64,000 nucleotides of DNA from contig SCFE01000023.1 in assembly GCA_004352715.1 (NCBI GenBank), forward strand, positions 1,175,599-1,239,598, written 5' to 3'. A program made the position numbers and the translations under genes. Below the pieces are notes generated by a model. The model saw only the letters and a program-made list of their open reading frames with translations. It was not told the origin of the DNA and did no database searches. The DNA is from Hofstenia miamia (taxonomy: Eukaryota > Xenacoelomorpha > Acoela). Position 1 is the first letter of the stretch. Every line of letters begins with the position of its first letter. This document shows, piece by piece, positions 1-12,355 of this stretch.

Positions 1-397
1 ACAGGTGCAGTTTATATAGAAACACGTCAATAAAATATTTAAAGTTTTCCACTTCAATTTTTCAACTATTGTTCCTTTAAAATACTCGCTTTCGTGTCTG
101 GAATTTGTGTTAATAAATCGGCATTTAAATTTCCACAAAGAAGTGGCGGGCAATTCTATGGTGTCGCCTACAGCCAAGCGGTTGCTTATTTCAGTGGGTC
201 TAATACACTTGCAAAGTGATTAATAAAACATTTATAAAAGTAAAAAATCTATGAATATTGTAATGAACTTCGTAGACACAATATTTTTAATACAAAAAGG
301 AAGGAGCTATGCAATCAAAGATGAAGATTTTGAAAAGCTCAAAATCATTCAGTAATTATTTCGGATATCTGCTGGTCGTCTTGTAGTCGTGCCTCTG
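1..397. other. AT-rich non-coding DNA, nothing recognised
   Basis: No coding-like reading frame, RNA gene or repeat boundary is seen. It runs up to the first hAT-type MITE and is probably intergenic or intronic. Confidence 0.5.
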
Positions 398-694
398 CAG
401 GCCTGTGGCTTGCATTTGAAATTTAGGGGGGGGCATGGCCCCGCAAAGTTCAATAAATTAATCATAGTTTTACTAATATGAAATAGTTTCACACTTTTTC
501 ATTGAATTTTTAAATATAGAATGGCATTAGAATTTTATATATTTCAACTAAAATATATTCACTCTAACTTAGTTACTGAATATAAGAATTAATACAATGG
601 GGTTTTGTATCCAGGATGCCAAGAGGAAGGGGGGCCCAGTGGCAGAAAACAGGGAGGGCCATGCCCCCCTAGCCCTCCCCTAGCCACGGCCCTG
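398..694. mobile_element. hAT-type MITE, single copy (GGGGCATGGCCC ends)
   Basis: The two ends are imperfect inverted repeats of about 45 bp. The left end begins CAGGCCTGTGGCTTGC and continues through a G run to GGCATGGCCCC. The right end, read on the minus strand, begins CAGGGCCGTGGCTAGG and continues through a G run to GGCATGGCCC. The flanking 8-mers TGCCTCTG (left) and TGCCTGAT (right) share their first five bases, consistent with a decayed 8-bp hAT target duplication. The interior is AT-rich and non-coding. CAG..CTG termini with 8-bp duplications are typical of hAT non-autonomous elements. No second copy is seen here. Confidence 0.6.
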
Positions 695-1511
695 TGCCTG
701 ATTTGCAAGGCTATTGACAATGGTCTCATTTTATGCAACTAACACTTCCAGCCATAAAGTTGGCCTATTTCACACAACTTTAACGCTCAGAGGGTTTTCA
801 ATACAATTCAATAATTATATTATTTACTCAATGCCTACGTAAACATTTATATGGATACCTGTAAATTTTCACTATTTGTCATTCACTGAATAATACTTTA
901 GCAGAAGTAGCCTTGTTGTATGAAGGAGTAACAAGCACTCTAGTGTTAAATCATTATAAAATACTTAAGAAATGCATTTAATGAAATTTTCCACATAGTC
1001 ATGAAGTTGATGTCAACATGAATAGAATTGAAAAATTATAAACAGATTTATTAGACCCTAAGATACTACCCCGACAGCGAAAGCAATTAAAGTCGAATGT
1101 TTACTTTAGTGTATTTGGCATTTGAATAATCACCAGCACAACAGATGCCAAAAGAGTGACATGCAATGCGCGCCAAATTTGAAATATCAATCTGCCCACC
1201 TGACAACTTTTACTTATTGACTCACGCGTACAGTAAACACTTATATGCAGCTGTACATACAACAGTGTAACAATGCATTAAAATTCAATTGAAAAGTGGC
1301 AGAAGACAGAATTAAAACGCATCAAAATAGCATCAAATTATGATAATCCCTTCAAAGTTAACATCAATTATGAATATTTCATAAACACATCGCAATAAAC
1401 CATAATAAGTTGCAATGTGCTCGTTGCAAACGTGAATCAAGAGAATTTGCAGTACAGAAAACATGAAATGAATACTATATGATATGCCACTGGTAATAGG
1501 ACATTTGAGGT
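695..1511. other. AT-rich non-coding DNA, nothing recognised
   Basis: No conserved protein signature, exon-like frame or repeat boundary was seen on either strand. Confidence 0.5.
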
Positions 1512-1617
1512 CAGACTTGTCAACGAGCAAAATGTCTAATCTCGGCCGGCTCATTTGAAATTTGAGTAAACTCGGCTCGGCTCGGCTCGTTAGAAGCTTG
1601 GCTCGTTGAAAAGTCTG
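1512..1617 (-). mobile_element. hAT MITE family B, internally deleted short copy
   Basis: This 106-bp element starts CAGACTTGTCAACGAGC and ends GCTCGTTGAAAAGTCTG, with CTCGGCTCGGCTCGG repeats inside. Full-length family B copies are 335-366 bp, so most of the AT-rich core has been lost. Flanking 8-mers are TTTGAGGT and TTTGAGCC (6 of 8 identical), a decayed target duplication. The order of the CGAGCC-type repeats matches the minus orientation, as in the copy at 60221. Confidence 0.75.
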
Positions 1618-3554
1618 TTTGAGCCTAATAAAAGATTTAGGAAATTAGTGCAATCCCATGATTGTTGCTATTGGATATCATATAATTATGACCTTTTATA
1701 AACATATTGTGAATGCATCAATAAAGCATTTGAAATATTCCCACTTTTTTAAAGGTATTATCATGGAAAGCATTAGTGCATTCTAAGGGAGTATGCTAGC
1801 GAAGGGCAAGTACAGCTGATTTGAAGATTAGGAGAGGCTAAACTTAAAATTTCCATTATTATTTAGTGGGGTTGTTTATTTCCTTGAAGAGCTTATCAAA
1901 TATTTGCTTTAAATGAGAATGTTAGCCATTCATTTAAAAAAAATGGAAAACTCAAAAACAAATTTGTGAAGATCAATGTTAGACCGTATTTTTCAGTATT
2001 TTGCAGGTTTCTTGAGGATATTTCAAAGTTTTGTTCACATAATTTCTTCTTCGTCTAGATAATACTTTATCTGAAAATCCTGTCTAAGCCCCTGATGCAA
2101 AGTTCCAATACAACAGGAGGATGGATTTTCAGTTGGATGTACATGAATTACGCACTATTTCAGTGCATTTTGATTCATTTTGGCCACATAAATATGTTTA
2201 CATTAACCTGGGAAAGGACTGTGACCTGAGCATGAGCCAAAGAATGTTGGTACCATTACCCAATCTATTTTCGTGGGAACAACAAATCGTAATGAATACC
2301 ATAAAAATACGAAATGTATAAATAACGTACAAAGTTATCTTCTTCATGCAAGCCTGGAACTATGGTTATATATTACATTAAGTATAAATGTATAAATAAT
2401 TATAATAAAAGATGCATATGATATTATTATTAAAAATGGTGTATGATAATAAAATAAGAATTGGGTTTGAACAGTTGGCTTTGATACGCGAAATTCACAT
2501 GAGACTCGCACTTAATTCAATTGCTTATTTACATCCGAAAATAATTTTTGTCTTTTCGCATTTTTAATTAGCCTACGTCTGCTGAGGCAGAAATTAACCT
2601 CTTGACTAGGCCTGTTGTTCAACCTTGATTTGCTGCACGTTGTTCCGCTCGGTGGTTTTTAATAATTTTGCGACGCATGAATTGGACTTTATAAATTTCT
2701 TTTAAAGTAATGTTAATTCACTAGTTCATGCAGAAACACCTTTTAAATGAGCACGCATTCACCAAAATAAATTTAATTATTGAAAAATAATAAACCACAC
2801 TGTAATAATCTGCCCACTTTAATGCATGACTGCCCGAGGACGCTGATAGCATTATTCGCCGGTAAAATATTAAAATTTCGTTCGCAAAACTCTCGACGAA
2901 ATTCAATTAGATTTTTGTAATTTCAGCTATCAAGCCAAGGCGAACTCGTACGAAAAACACTTGTATTGACCTTGGTTAGATAAATAATATTGATATTTCC
3001 CAATGCAGGTGAGATAACAAAAGAAACGTTAATCACGGAAAACATCGATTTAACAAAGTTTACCACTAGACTGGTTCCGAAAGAGTATGTACTACTAAAT
3101 TTATTACCGCAATTAATTAGAAAGCGAAATCAAACAATGACTTTCATTCAAAAATTTACATTGAATTAAGTTAACTATAAGTTAATGTATTGAATCATGC
3201 TTCGAAGATTCAAGAAATAAGCTTAAAGATTTCTGTCTTTATTTAAGAGCTAGACTGCTAGAATTAAAAACTTAAAATGGCCATATAATCCAGTCCAAAC
3301 ACATCTCTGTTCTCTAAAGGAAAAATTATTGCCATTTTTTATCAATAGGGCAGACATAAAGCCATATACCGACATTTTGAATTGAAAGGCTATAAATTCA
3401 TGTAATTCACCAACATTCGCGAATACGTATTTGCGTATTTTATTGGGGTGGACTTTTCGAAGTTCGTAAAAAGAAGAAAATATTTTTGCCAACCGCAATT
3501 TCTAACCTAAGTAATTAAGCATGATTAGGCCTATTGAGAAAGTTAAACATAAAA

Positions 3555-3557
<3 letters not shown>
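1618..3557. other. AT-rich non-coding DNA, nothing recognised
   Basis: About 1.9 kb with only short random-looking frames (such as 3250-3498 minus) that carry no recognisable domain or splice context. Probably intergenic or intronic. Confidence 0.45.
3526..3533. other. TAGGCCTA palindrome (1 of 6)
   Basis: This 8-bp GC-centred palindrome recurs at 3526, 8794, 25588, 30305, 40956 and 42811. A rough composition-based expectation for this AT-rich window is below one. Function unknown. Confidence 0.6.

Positions 3558-3589
<32 letters not shown>
3558..3589. repeat. (TA)n microsatellite
   Basis: About 16 perfect AT dinucleotide units, just left of a 21-base N run at 3614-3634. Confidence 0.95.
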
Positions 3590-3591
<2 letters not shown>

Positions 3592-3613
3592 GCAAATATT
3601 TATTTTTTTCCCA

Positions 3614-3634
3614 NNNNNNNNNNNNNNNNNNNNN
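3614..3634. other. Assembly gap, 21 N
   Basis: A run of 21 undetermined bases next to a TA microsatellite, a usual cause of short assembly breaks. Confidence 0.99.
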
Positions 3635-3670
3635 TACAAAATATATGTACATGGAATTATCTTTATTTTC

Positions 3671-3751
3671 TAAACCTCGCCAACATAACAATGCTCGGTT
3701 ATAACGAAGAATTCCTTACAGTCCCGTCAGGTTCGCTATAAACGAGGTTTA
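3671..3751. mobile_element. Short fold-back MITE of pogo/Tigger type
   Basis: An 81-bp stretch begins TAAACCTCG and ends CGAGGTTTA. Its interior carries GGTTATAACGAAG and TTCGCTATAAACG, which partly mirror each other. Ends of the form TAAACCTCG joined to GTTATAACGAA-like sequence are common on pogo/Tigger-type mariner derivatives. The right end runs into a TA microsatellite, so target duplication cannot be judged. Confidence 0.5.
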
Positions 3752-3752
3752 C

Positions 3753-3774
3753 TATATATATATATATATATATA
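3753..3774. repeat. (TA)n microsatellite
   Basis: About 11 TA units directly abutting the right end of the fold-back element. Confidence 0.9.
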
Positions 3775-4769
3775 AGTGGATTGACCCAAAAAGAAGGACA
3801 AATTAGTATCCTTCTTAAGATAAAGCAGGACACAGGACTGTCCACCTTAGCTTGAAATACATCTAATCTAGAAAGAATACTCAGGGTACTCTAACTAGTG
3901 AACAATAAACAGAAGTTTTTTGCGCTTAGCAAATTTCGGTAAAAGCCGACGCAGTTTATTAAGCATTGGTTAACGCGAGTGTTTGCAATGTATAACATTC
4001 AACAATTCTATATAATGTGCAAAACAAATGAGGTACGTGTTAATGGCAATTTGCATGTCAGAGGTTTTATTAGAAATGACAGATGATAGATGTTGTGAGT
4101 CTATAATTAAACTTTATGATACTTAAAGTGACAGAAAATGAAACTGATATAATGGTTTTGGATGATGCAAAACTAATTTATTTTCTTTTACTTCTACTAA
4201 TCTTCATGCAAAAGTATTGAAGATAAATATTTTTTATATTTCTAATAAATTATATATGGCAGACGATGTTCGTAATCCTTCTAAAATGTAATAAACTGCA
4301 CCTATAGAAAAGCGCACTTACCGACGCCTACATGTATATGGGATGCAAATTTCAAAGCCGTAATAAATTCTTAAGTACATTTGATATTGTTAGCAATTAA
4401 AACTTTTCCTTTACACTTTTGCTTTAAAATAAAATACGCATTGAAAGCGCGCACGTGCTGATTAGATAGCAAATGATGAGTTTAGTGGTTTTTTACAATG
4501 CCTTCAAATTCTCTGCAAGGTTAACAATGAGTATTTTCCAGATTGGTATCAGTATTACATTAGTTAGACTGAGAAGTTAAAGTTTATTCATCTGGCAACT
4601 TAGGAGCCAGCTAGTCAATTGAATATCAAATTTGCCAAAATGATAGTAGTCCGTAGATGTAGACCATAACAGCACATTCAAAATAGTTTTCGTCATGGAT
4701 ATAAATATGCTTAAAAAATCATAAATTTCAAAACACTCGTGCAATTGGCGCTGTCTAGTATATGTAGAT
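3775..4769. other. AT-rich non-coding DNA, nothing recognised
   Basis: No coding, RNA or repeat signal that I can support. Confidence 0.45.
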
Positions 4770-5066
4770 CTGATTTTTCAACGAGCTGCACTTCTAACGA
4801 GCCGAGCCGATCCGAGCCGAGCTTGAGCACAGTATTTGATATACAACAAGCCCAAAAACGAGCCTATTTTAAGCAAAGCAAGTTTATAGTTCTTCTTGTT
4901 AATTTGATTATGGAGATTTTTCTTATTTTTGCAGTCAGTATCCTTTCCTTATAATCTTATTTAAGAAATGTTTATTAAATAATAGGAAGAGCTATGTAAA
5001 AAATTCTTGGAGCACAATATTTCTTAAAAAAATACCGAGCTAATACGAGCCCCAATGCAAGTGGCC
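4770..5066 (+). mobile_element. hAT MITE family B, right-truncated copy
   Basis: The left end CTGATTTTTCAACGAGC is a mutated family B terminus, followed by the GAGCCGAGCC cluster and the shared core (TTTGATATACAA, AGTTTATAGTTCTTCTTG, AGGAAGAGCTATGTAAAA). Similarity fades after the GCTAATACGAGCC segment near 5055, so the right terminal repeat and target duplication are missing. The 71-codon frame that begins at 4739 is only repeat sequence. Confidence 0.75.
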
Positions 5067-6051
5067 ATATATACATTACCAACATAAAAAACTTTTAAAA
5101 AGTTTACATAATGTTTAAAAAATTTAAGTTGTCACCGACAATTTTCAAATTTTCTTCGCCATAAATATATTAACAACATTGTTTCAAAATTTGAATGGTA
5201 AGACTGGTAAATATTATAATTAGTCTGCGCTTAGTCATCTTTAATTAAATTGGTAATGTTTTTGAAATGTATGTTGGTTTTTTACAAACTTTATAATTAA
5301 ATAGATAATTGGTTAAGAAGTGGAAAAAACCTCAACAATTCCATCTAAGATATCAGATATCAATGTTCTCCAATACATTCTTTATATCATTGCATATATT
5401 GATTATTCCAATACTTGTGAAGCAGGGCCCTGCGAGTACTCGAGCGTGCTTCGAGGTCGGAAAAGACAACTCGACATTCCGAGGACTTAAAACCAACTCG
5501 ATTGAATGTCCAAGAATCCATGTAGCTTTCGCGATTTATCTCAAATCGCAAGCTTTCGGGCTATGTTTCTCTCATTTAGTTTAACATGCATTTCTTTCAT
5601 TTATGTAAGGTAGTTCAGCATGTAACACGTGTATATATAGCTTAGCCTAACGACAAAAATAAATCTAAATAAAATCTTAACTCGAATGAGCCTATTATAA
5701 AGACAATACAGAAAGATTATGCAGTTAACATTGCAAAAGCAAATTGTTTCGATTTTTGATGAATTCCCTGTACATAACTAGATAAACTATGTCCAGACTG
5801 AATTGAGGCCAGTTAAATCAAGTTATAAGGCATTATCAGGCAAATTTTAAGGATAACTAATTAATGAAGATACCAGTGGATTGAAAAGCACTTAATTGTG
5901 AAAAATGAAATCTTTAATTATTACGAGATGTAGAATAACGAATAATTTAATGAACGTCTTTACCGTCCTAATGCAATGTGGGGTAAATTAAAAAATACAA
6001 TTAGCAGTAATGGACATTTGAGCGTCCCCGAAGCACAGTTTATCTAATTGT
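5067..6051. other. Non-coding DNA with a possible solitary hAT end
   Basis: Mostly AT-rich. At 5423 the sequence CAGGGCCCTGCGAGTACTCG resembles a hAT 5' terminus and is followed by about 120 bp of CG-containing sequence with repeated ACTCGA motifs. No matching right end was found, so no element is called. Confidence 0.35.
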
Positions 6052-6103
6052 GTGATGCTCAATTCATTGTTTCAGTACGTGATGCTCAATTCATTGTTTC
6101 AGT
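6052..6103. repeat. 27-bp tandem duplication
   Basis: A 25-bp segment starting GTGATGCTCAATTCATTG occurs twice, at 6052 and 6079, separated by AC. A simple local duplication. Confidence 0.9.
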
Positions 6104-7161
6104 GCCACCAATTAAAGACCAAGTGCACGAGTCAGCCCAAAACATAGTATCCCTTGGAAGCGAAGACTAACATCTCTTTATGACAACGGTCATAAACACG
6201 AGAACATCACCACATAATAGTCCAAACCTGAAGTACAGTTATGTAAAGCAAAAAAAAATTTCTGCTTCGAATTATAAATGAATGGCGAACAAATAGAAAA
6301 TATGGGATGCATGTAAAATAAACTTGCACAGATCAAGGGGAAATGAATTTGGAAAAGATTGGTTTTGATTTGGACATAATTAAACATGCTTCTGGAAGAA
6401 ACAACATAATTTGAAACAATGTCATTAATATATTAATTATTTGCGACAACCAATACTTGTGACGTGACAGCAAGGAGATACTAGCATTGATTTTACATGC
6501 ATAAATTATGAGAAAAGCCTGTGGAGAAAAATAGAAAAAATGCGAATTGAACTAGATTGAAGTATTGTTTTAGAATAAAAGGAAATATTTGTATGGTGAA
6601 GGAACGGAACGCTTCAAATTAAGAACACCTTATTTCATTATCGAGGCAGTGAATTTCACATGCTTTAAATGTCATTGAGTTGACATGAAAGTTTTCAAAG
6701 CAGCGAATTCGCACAAAGACGCATACATAGAAAAAAATATGCCTGCGCAGTCAAAACTAAACTAATCATTTCTAACACCAGCCATACTCATGTGGACATT
6801 TAACTTAAATGATAAAGTCCTTTGGAAAAATAGAAAATTCTCAGAAATCGAAATTCTCAGAATTAAAAGCCTAATTTGGGGTAATAGGACCAGTTAGGAA
6901 AGAACACTTTAAGTTACCGAATATCGTTAAACTTATCTAGACTGGCAGCTATCCTATGAGCCAGAGACTGGAAGCTTGGACAGACTTAAGCATGAGCGAT
7001 ACTCGCACAAATCAGTATTTCGAAGGATATAGTGAAATAACAATGGTATTTTCTAGTTCAGGGTCTAGATCTACTAGACCCGGCCTTTTAAGGTCTTTTA
7101 GAAACCTTTATTATCTTAGTTACGTTTTTGAAAAAAAAACTTCAATTTTTTTTGTTTTCAG
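6104..7161. other. AT-rich non-coding DNA, nothing recognised
   Basis: No recognisable gene. A palindromic patch (GGGTCTAG..CTAGACCC) lies near 7061-7081, with no clear meaning. Confidence 0.4.
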
Positions 7162-7325
7162 GTGAGGACGTCACAAAATGTGTCAACAAATGGAGAAATT
7201 TTTCAAAAAATAGATACTTTACAAAATTTAATGATAAAAAAAGTGAAATTTATATTTTTGACAATATTGATATAAATAATTCCAAAAATGGTAAAGAAAA
7301 TACACGTGGAAACAAGCGTAGCTAA
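7162..7325 (+). CDS. Candidate 3' terminal exon, MADF-like (weak)
   Basis: A strong acceptor (T-rich tract ending TTTGTTTTCAG) at about 7140-7161 is followed by 54 open codons to TAA at 7323. The peptide begins GEDVTKCVNKWRNFSKNRYF and is rich in Lys, Asn and Asp afterwards. The spacing of VTK..NKWRN.....YF is reminiscent of MADF/Myb-like domains (consensus around KWKNLRD.Y), but it is too short and diverged for a firm call. No partner exon was found upstream. It could equally be a chance frame in AT-rich DNA or a transposon-derived fragment. Confidence 0.25.
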
Positions 7326-9000
7326 GAAGCCAAAATAGTCACTTGATAATGCTAAATGTTGAAAAATATACATGTGATCAACTTTTTTAGAGTTTCCGAT
7401 CCAATGTAAAATTTATGAAAAGCCAGCTAATGTACACCGGTACAACGTGCTCCACCAGGGTTTAGTAGGGTTAAAATAGCAAAAAAATCAAAAAGATTTC
7501 AAATTAGTGATTTAATAGAATTGAGCGATACCCTCTTCGTATGTCTAGGCTTGGCTTCGTTTCCAAGCCAATGCTATAATCTAGCAGGCTCTGTGAGACG
7601 AACAATGTGGACAACAGTTGTAGAAACCTGCTTCAAACACTATGTAAATTCTAACTGCAAAACAGTACAGTTCTTTACTAGGTTAATTGCGATCTGTTAA
7701 TGGAAGATTTAAAATCTCTTATTGGTTAAAGTAATTCATCAATTATAATGCACTCGCAAACAGTTAACAAACGTTTGCAATTTGGCATCGCTAGACCACC
7801 ATATCATATCAATTATTTCACTTCACCCTTATATAGAGTTTATTGGCACTCAGGTGTACTAATATCTTTAAAAGCAGAGGTGCTTGAACAACGCGAAAAC
7901 ACTATTAGGTGAAGAACAGTTTCAAGTAGTTTTGTCCACTTTTAAACCTATGGAATTGAGACTTGTTTTATGAAATTGATTTATACTTAATTGCGGTGTT
8001 ACAGATTACGTTTCAATAGTGGAATTTTACCTTAAACAGCATGACGTCCTTTTAAAAGGACATAACATTTTCAACATTTGCAAATAATTTTCTTGAAGGC
8101 TATTGTGAGGCATGGACATATCTATTGGGGAGCATGCGTGAATGCAATGCTGTGTCTGAAGTAGTTGAATTGATTCAATACATTTTTTTTGAAAATTTTG
8201 GATTTTTAAAAATATTTTAAATTCTCACCATACCTAAGGTTCTTGCATTTGTAAGGTTTCGATCGCATAGAAGCAGAAAAGAACTTAACTTTTGTTTAAT
8301 AAAAGCATGGATCTTCCAAACCCATTGAGGCATGTCGTACACCATGTCTTTATTAGTTTTTGAGATGAAAGGATTTAAAAATTTTTTAAAGAATCATAAA
8401 AAATTCTGAGAAATCCCTCGGTTGTTTAAGGTTAATTGGCGTTAATATTTGGTTTTGGTCTCATATTACTAGTAAATAAATGGTATGCAAAGAATTTCAT
8501 TGTTTTAACTTTTTATTAAACTGAACACTGGAATTATATCGAGCTTCATCAGCATTCTACTTTTCAAGGTCTCATTGACTGCTAAAAAAATAAACAGTTA
8601 CAAAAATGCAAAATGTGCTCATTCTTTAGTTTTGTAGTCAAGGTTAGTGTATTCAACTTAACAATCGCTATTTGTGATATTCACCTAAGAAGACAATGAA
8701 ATTCATGAATGTAGTTGCGCAATGTACTAATTGCATGCGTAACATTATTGTGTTCATTTTCATAACTCTATGTGAAATATTCGAGGTTTAGAGTAGGCCT
8801 ATTTACTTTTTCACAATATACTTTTCATTGTCTAAATTTGTAATAAAAGCAAAATCTTTTCTATAAAATTCACATAATAAAAGTTTAATACCATAAAGTT
8901 CCTTTTCCTTGCGTAAGCAGATTGATTTTAAAAGTTTATTATATGCAGTTATTCTTAAAATAACAATTGTTAAAAAACCACCTTAATTTACCTAATAGCT
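7326..9000. other. AT-rich non-coding DNA, nothing recognised
   Basis: No coding signal. The segment around 8100-8260 has loose similarity to 31010-31160 and 33380-33470 (GAAGTAGTTGAA-type stretches followed by T-rich tracts), perhaps an old dispersed repeat, but I could not set boundaries. Confidence 0.35.

Positions 9001-9027
<27 letters not shown>
9001..9027. repeat. (TA)n microsatellite
   Basis: About 13 TA units. Confidence 0.9.
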
Positions 9028-9035
<8 letters not shown>

Positions 9036-11220
9036 AAATTATTAGCAATAATTATATAGCTATTAATAAAGTAGAAAAGTGCTAATAGAATGGACAGTGA
9101 TTCAATGTGTATGTTATTACAAATAGGTCTAATTACTACTACTTAAACAACATGTTGCATTAATAAACACACCGGTGTTTAGAATTGCTTTTTTATTGCA
9201 GTTTTTCCAAGTGTTATTTTCTAAAAATTTAGCATCCCTTCTGCCTATTCTCATATAGTTTAGGCTCACTTTCGAAAACTTGCTACATTCGCAACGAACA
9301 GATGAGTAATGTACTCATCTTAAAATTGTGGCTCATATGTGAAAATGTCAAACGAAGATTTTCAATTGAAACTTCATATTTATTCAGACTGTTATTAAAG
9401 ATGAGGATATTTCAAGAACGGTTTGAGGACGTGCTATGAACAGATAATCACTGTTGCTATGAAAATGTCTTTTGGATTCATTAAACACAATGACAATCTA
9501 CATATATGTTTAGAATAATTTTGTAAGAAATCTCATTGGTTAACAAGTACTTAATATTTACATCATCAGTGAAGTCTTTTTTCAAAGATGAGGCGATGTT
9601 TGTGCAATTCAAAATGAAGCAAAGATAATGATTCACTTGTCTAAAAATATTTCAACTACTTGAGTTATTATTTTGAGGCCTCACTTTAATAACAACTAAT
9701 TTAATGATAGCGGTTCATTTCTTGATTAAATGTATTACACATATTTTATATTATCACTACTGCTGTTATTAATTATATTGTCATTCAATGGTTAATAATT
9801 AACAATTCACCACTTATCACAGTCGATGGCAATTAAATTTCTATCAAAAAAATTTTGTGCACAATCCTTTTTTAGTCAATTCACCTAATTTAGAAAAAAC
9901 TTGTCACAATTAGATTGATTATTGCAAAAAGTTGATGAACTAGAAGGCGTTACCAGATATTGTATATTCACAGTAAAATATTTTTGGGTCAGGAAGAATC
10001 ATGCAAGTGACCAATTTAAAGATTTTCTGGGTAAAATAGAATTAAAATAGATGGGAATATAATCACATATATAAGCAACAAAAGAAGATTGGAATTTCTC
10101 AAAACAGACGAATTACAAACAGCCCATCACATCTTTTTAATTCTTTGAGAAAATGTGCCCATATTGTGGATGTAAAATCAAAGCATGATCAGCAGAGTGA
10201 TGTGTTTTATTGCTTTTATTGAAACCATGTGATTAATTCCCTATGTGCGCGCTTCCAAGCGAGTGCGCAGTTGTTTGTTGGCTTTATTAATAAAGCGGAT
10301 ATTTTACAACAGTTGTGTTTCGTACACGACTTCCTTGTCTAGTCGATATTTCTTACAGCTCTCTTCTGATCACTTCCTTTATTAACAATTACTTTCAACT
10401 TTTCTTTTGTCAAGCTAACGTATTTATTATGGTGACGTGGCGTGTTAACGATTTATTACAACAGTTACCTTTATATTCATTTCTTAGCTGTTTCAAACAG
10501 TGTCACCCAGTGAAATAAAACAGAGATCCCATAAAAAATGCGGTCAACTCAAATATTTTGCGATAATTCGCCTTCCAAGGCCTCCAATAAGAAGTTGTCA
10601 CATAGGGTAATGCAATAAATCATTTAAATTGGGCTTTTCAAAAGGCTTACCTAATAAGTAAGCAAACATGAAAAAAATGAGCAATTGATATAAACAAAGC
10701 GTAATGCGAGGGATTTTGAGTAGAAAATGAGGCCATCATTGTTCATTGCTTGCTGATTTACCAATTCATTGAAATGAATAAGTGGGGCAGGAAGAAAGTT
10801 AAACCTACCCAATTTTAATAAGCAGGTCAGGAAAGATGAACAAACAGAAAATCTAGTTTTAAGTTTCACAAAACAATATGAATTAGTTCTTATTTAAGGA
10901 ACATTTGATATCTAATTGTAGATATTTTTATGGGATTCCGGTCACTGCGATGTTTAAGTTCCGGACTAAGAAGGATCTTCATGCAATAATTTTCCAACTC
11001 ATTGTTTCCAAATCATTTAGAAGTCGGGCTACATGTTTCATAAGCCAACAAACTTGGATTAAAAGTCTTAAGGAATTGAATGAGATTTTGATGAAAATAC
11101 ATTTGGCATGTAGTTTTAATCTCGAGAGCAAGGAATTCAGCGGGGAAAACACAGAAAATGCATACGTGTGAAATTTGGTTAAATATTCAATTTGCAAAAG
11201 GTCATTTTATGAGTGTTGGT
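9028..11220. other. AT-rich non-coding DNA, nothing recognised
   Basis: Several 60-90-codon frames (for example 10315, 10905 and 10979 minus) show no domain, no splice context and low-complexity composition. They are probably chance frames. Confidence 0.4.
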
Positions 11221-11340
11221 ATAGATTGTTGCGCCTAATAAGCCCCGCCTACGCCGCCAAGTTTCTATTTACGACTGAAACAATCTATGTAGAAGGCGTC
11301 ATCTTTATAAAGGGTGGGGCTTCGACCGAATGAATTCCAC
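11221..11340 (+). promoter_or_regulatory. Promoter-like GC-richer island (tentative)
   Basis: Within AT-rich surroundings there is a GC-box-like AGCCCCGCC (11241-11249), a TATA-like TATAAAGGG (11306-11314) and GGGTGGGGC (11312-11320). A perfect 8-bp inverted pair, ATAGATTG (11221) and CAATCTAT (11281), brackets part of the island. Downstream are short ATGs, such as 11549, that open only brief frames. The arrangement suits a small TATA promoter, but no gene can be attached to it. Confidence 0.3.
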
Positions 11341-11847
11341 GCTTCCAACTCTGTTCAATTTCTCGTTTGATTATCGAATCATTATCACCAACTCCATTTC
11401 ATTACAACTTTGCAACAACGCTTTTAAAGTGCGAGCATCAACAAAGCAATTAGTGGACCAATATTTCTGACAAATAACGACTGTCATTTTTACGATTGCG
11501 TCGAATTGATATCAGAATCAATAAGCAACGACAGATTTTTAGGATAAAAATGACTCCGAGACTTATTTTTATACTTCAGAAATACATGTATGTTATAAGA
11601 AAGCCTTTATGAATCTCCTCTTAACAACATTTTTGGTAAAAGAAACTTCTTTTCTCTTTAGCAAAATAAGAAAGATTAATTATTTAGCTACAAATTCCAT
11701 TATTATTGATTAATTATACATGACTAAATATCATACAACTACACCATTTCTGTCTATTAAGTGAATGTCATCTCTTAAAAAGTAACGGACGATAATATAA
11801 AGAGTATTTACCCGAATTGAATTTACCCGAAGTTCCACAACTTTTAG
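11341..11847. other. Non-coding DNA downstream of the promoter-like island
   Basis: Could be leader or intron of an unrecognised transcript. No exon can be supported. Confidence 0.35.
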
Positions 11848-11855
11848 CTGGTGTC

Positions 11856-12181
11856 CAGTGGCGTACGCAATAGAGGTGGAATCAGGTTGAGTTTATGAAA
11901 ACGGGTTGGGTAAGTGTAGAAAAAAAATTTTTCTAAGATTTAACAAGATATAATAAAAATAATAATAAATAATAATATTGACATTTGTTGAGATCATTGT
12001 AATGTGTATCATCAACTCGGTGTTAGATTGCTTCGGCAAAACAATTAAATAATTGAAATTAAGGTCGTGAAGTGCATTTTTTCAGTCTATTTCTTCAATG
12101 TTTTGAAAAATTTCGCAGGGGTTACTCACTTGCTCATGACTAAGATGTCCCTTCTGTCAGAAAATCCTGCGTACGCCCCTG
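11856..12181 (-). mobile_element. hAT MITE family A, long copy, perfect 8-bp TSD
   Basis: The 326-bp element starts CAGTGGCGTACGCA and ends TCCTGCGTACGCCCCTG. It is flanked on both sides by CTGGTGTC (11848-11855 and 12182-12189), a perfect 8-bp target duplication as made by hAT transposases. The TCTGTCAGAAAATCCTGC block is at the right end, so this copy is inverted relative to the one at 23520. It is 80-130 bp longer than other copies because of AT-rich core sequence (ATAATAAAAATAATAATAAA) absent elsewhere. Confidence 0.93.
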
Positions 12182-12355
12182 CTGGTGTCTGACGATTACT
12201 CTTTCTGTACACGAGGCCATTTTGTAGTCCATGTCATTGATAGTAAAGAGGGCTCTAACTGCAATTCGCGTCAGTAGTAATGTGATCCCTTTTTATGATA
12301 ATCTAATTGATTTGCTTTGAATACACTTGTTCTAGAGTAAGTAATCGATAATTAC

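Noticed and set aside
5423-5560. Possible hAT element starting CAGGGCCCTGCGAGTACTCG
   Set aside because: No matching right end or target duplication was found.
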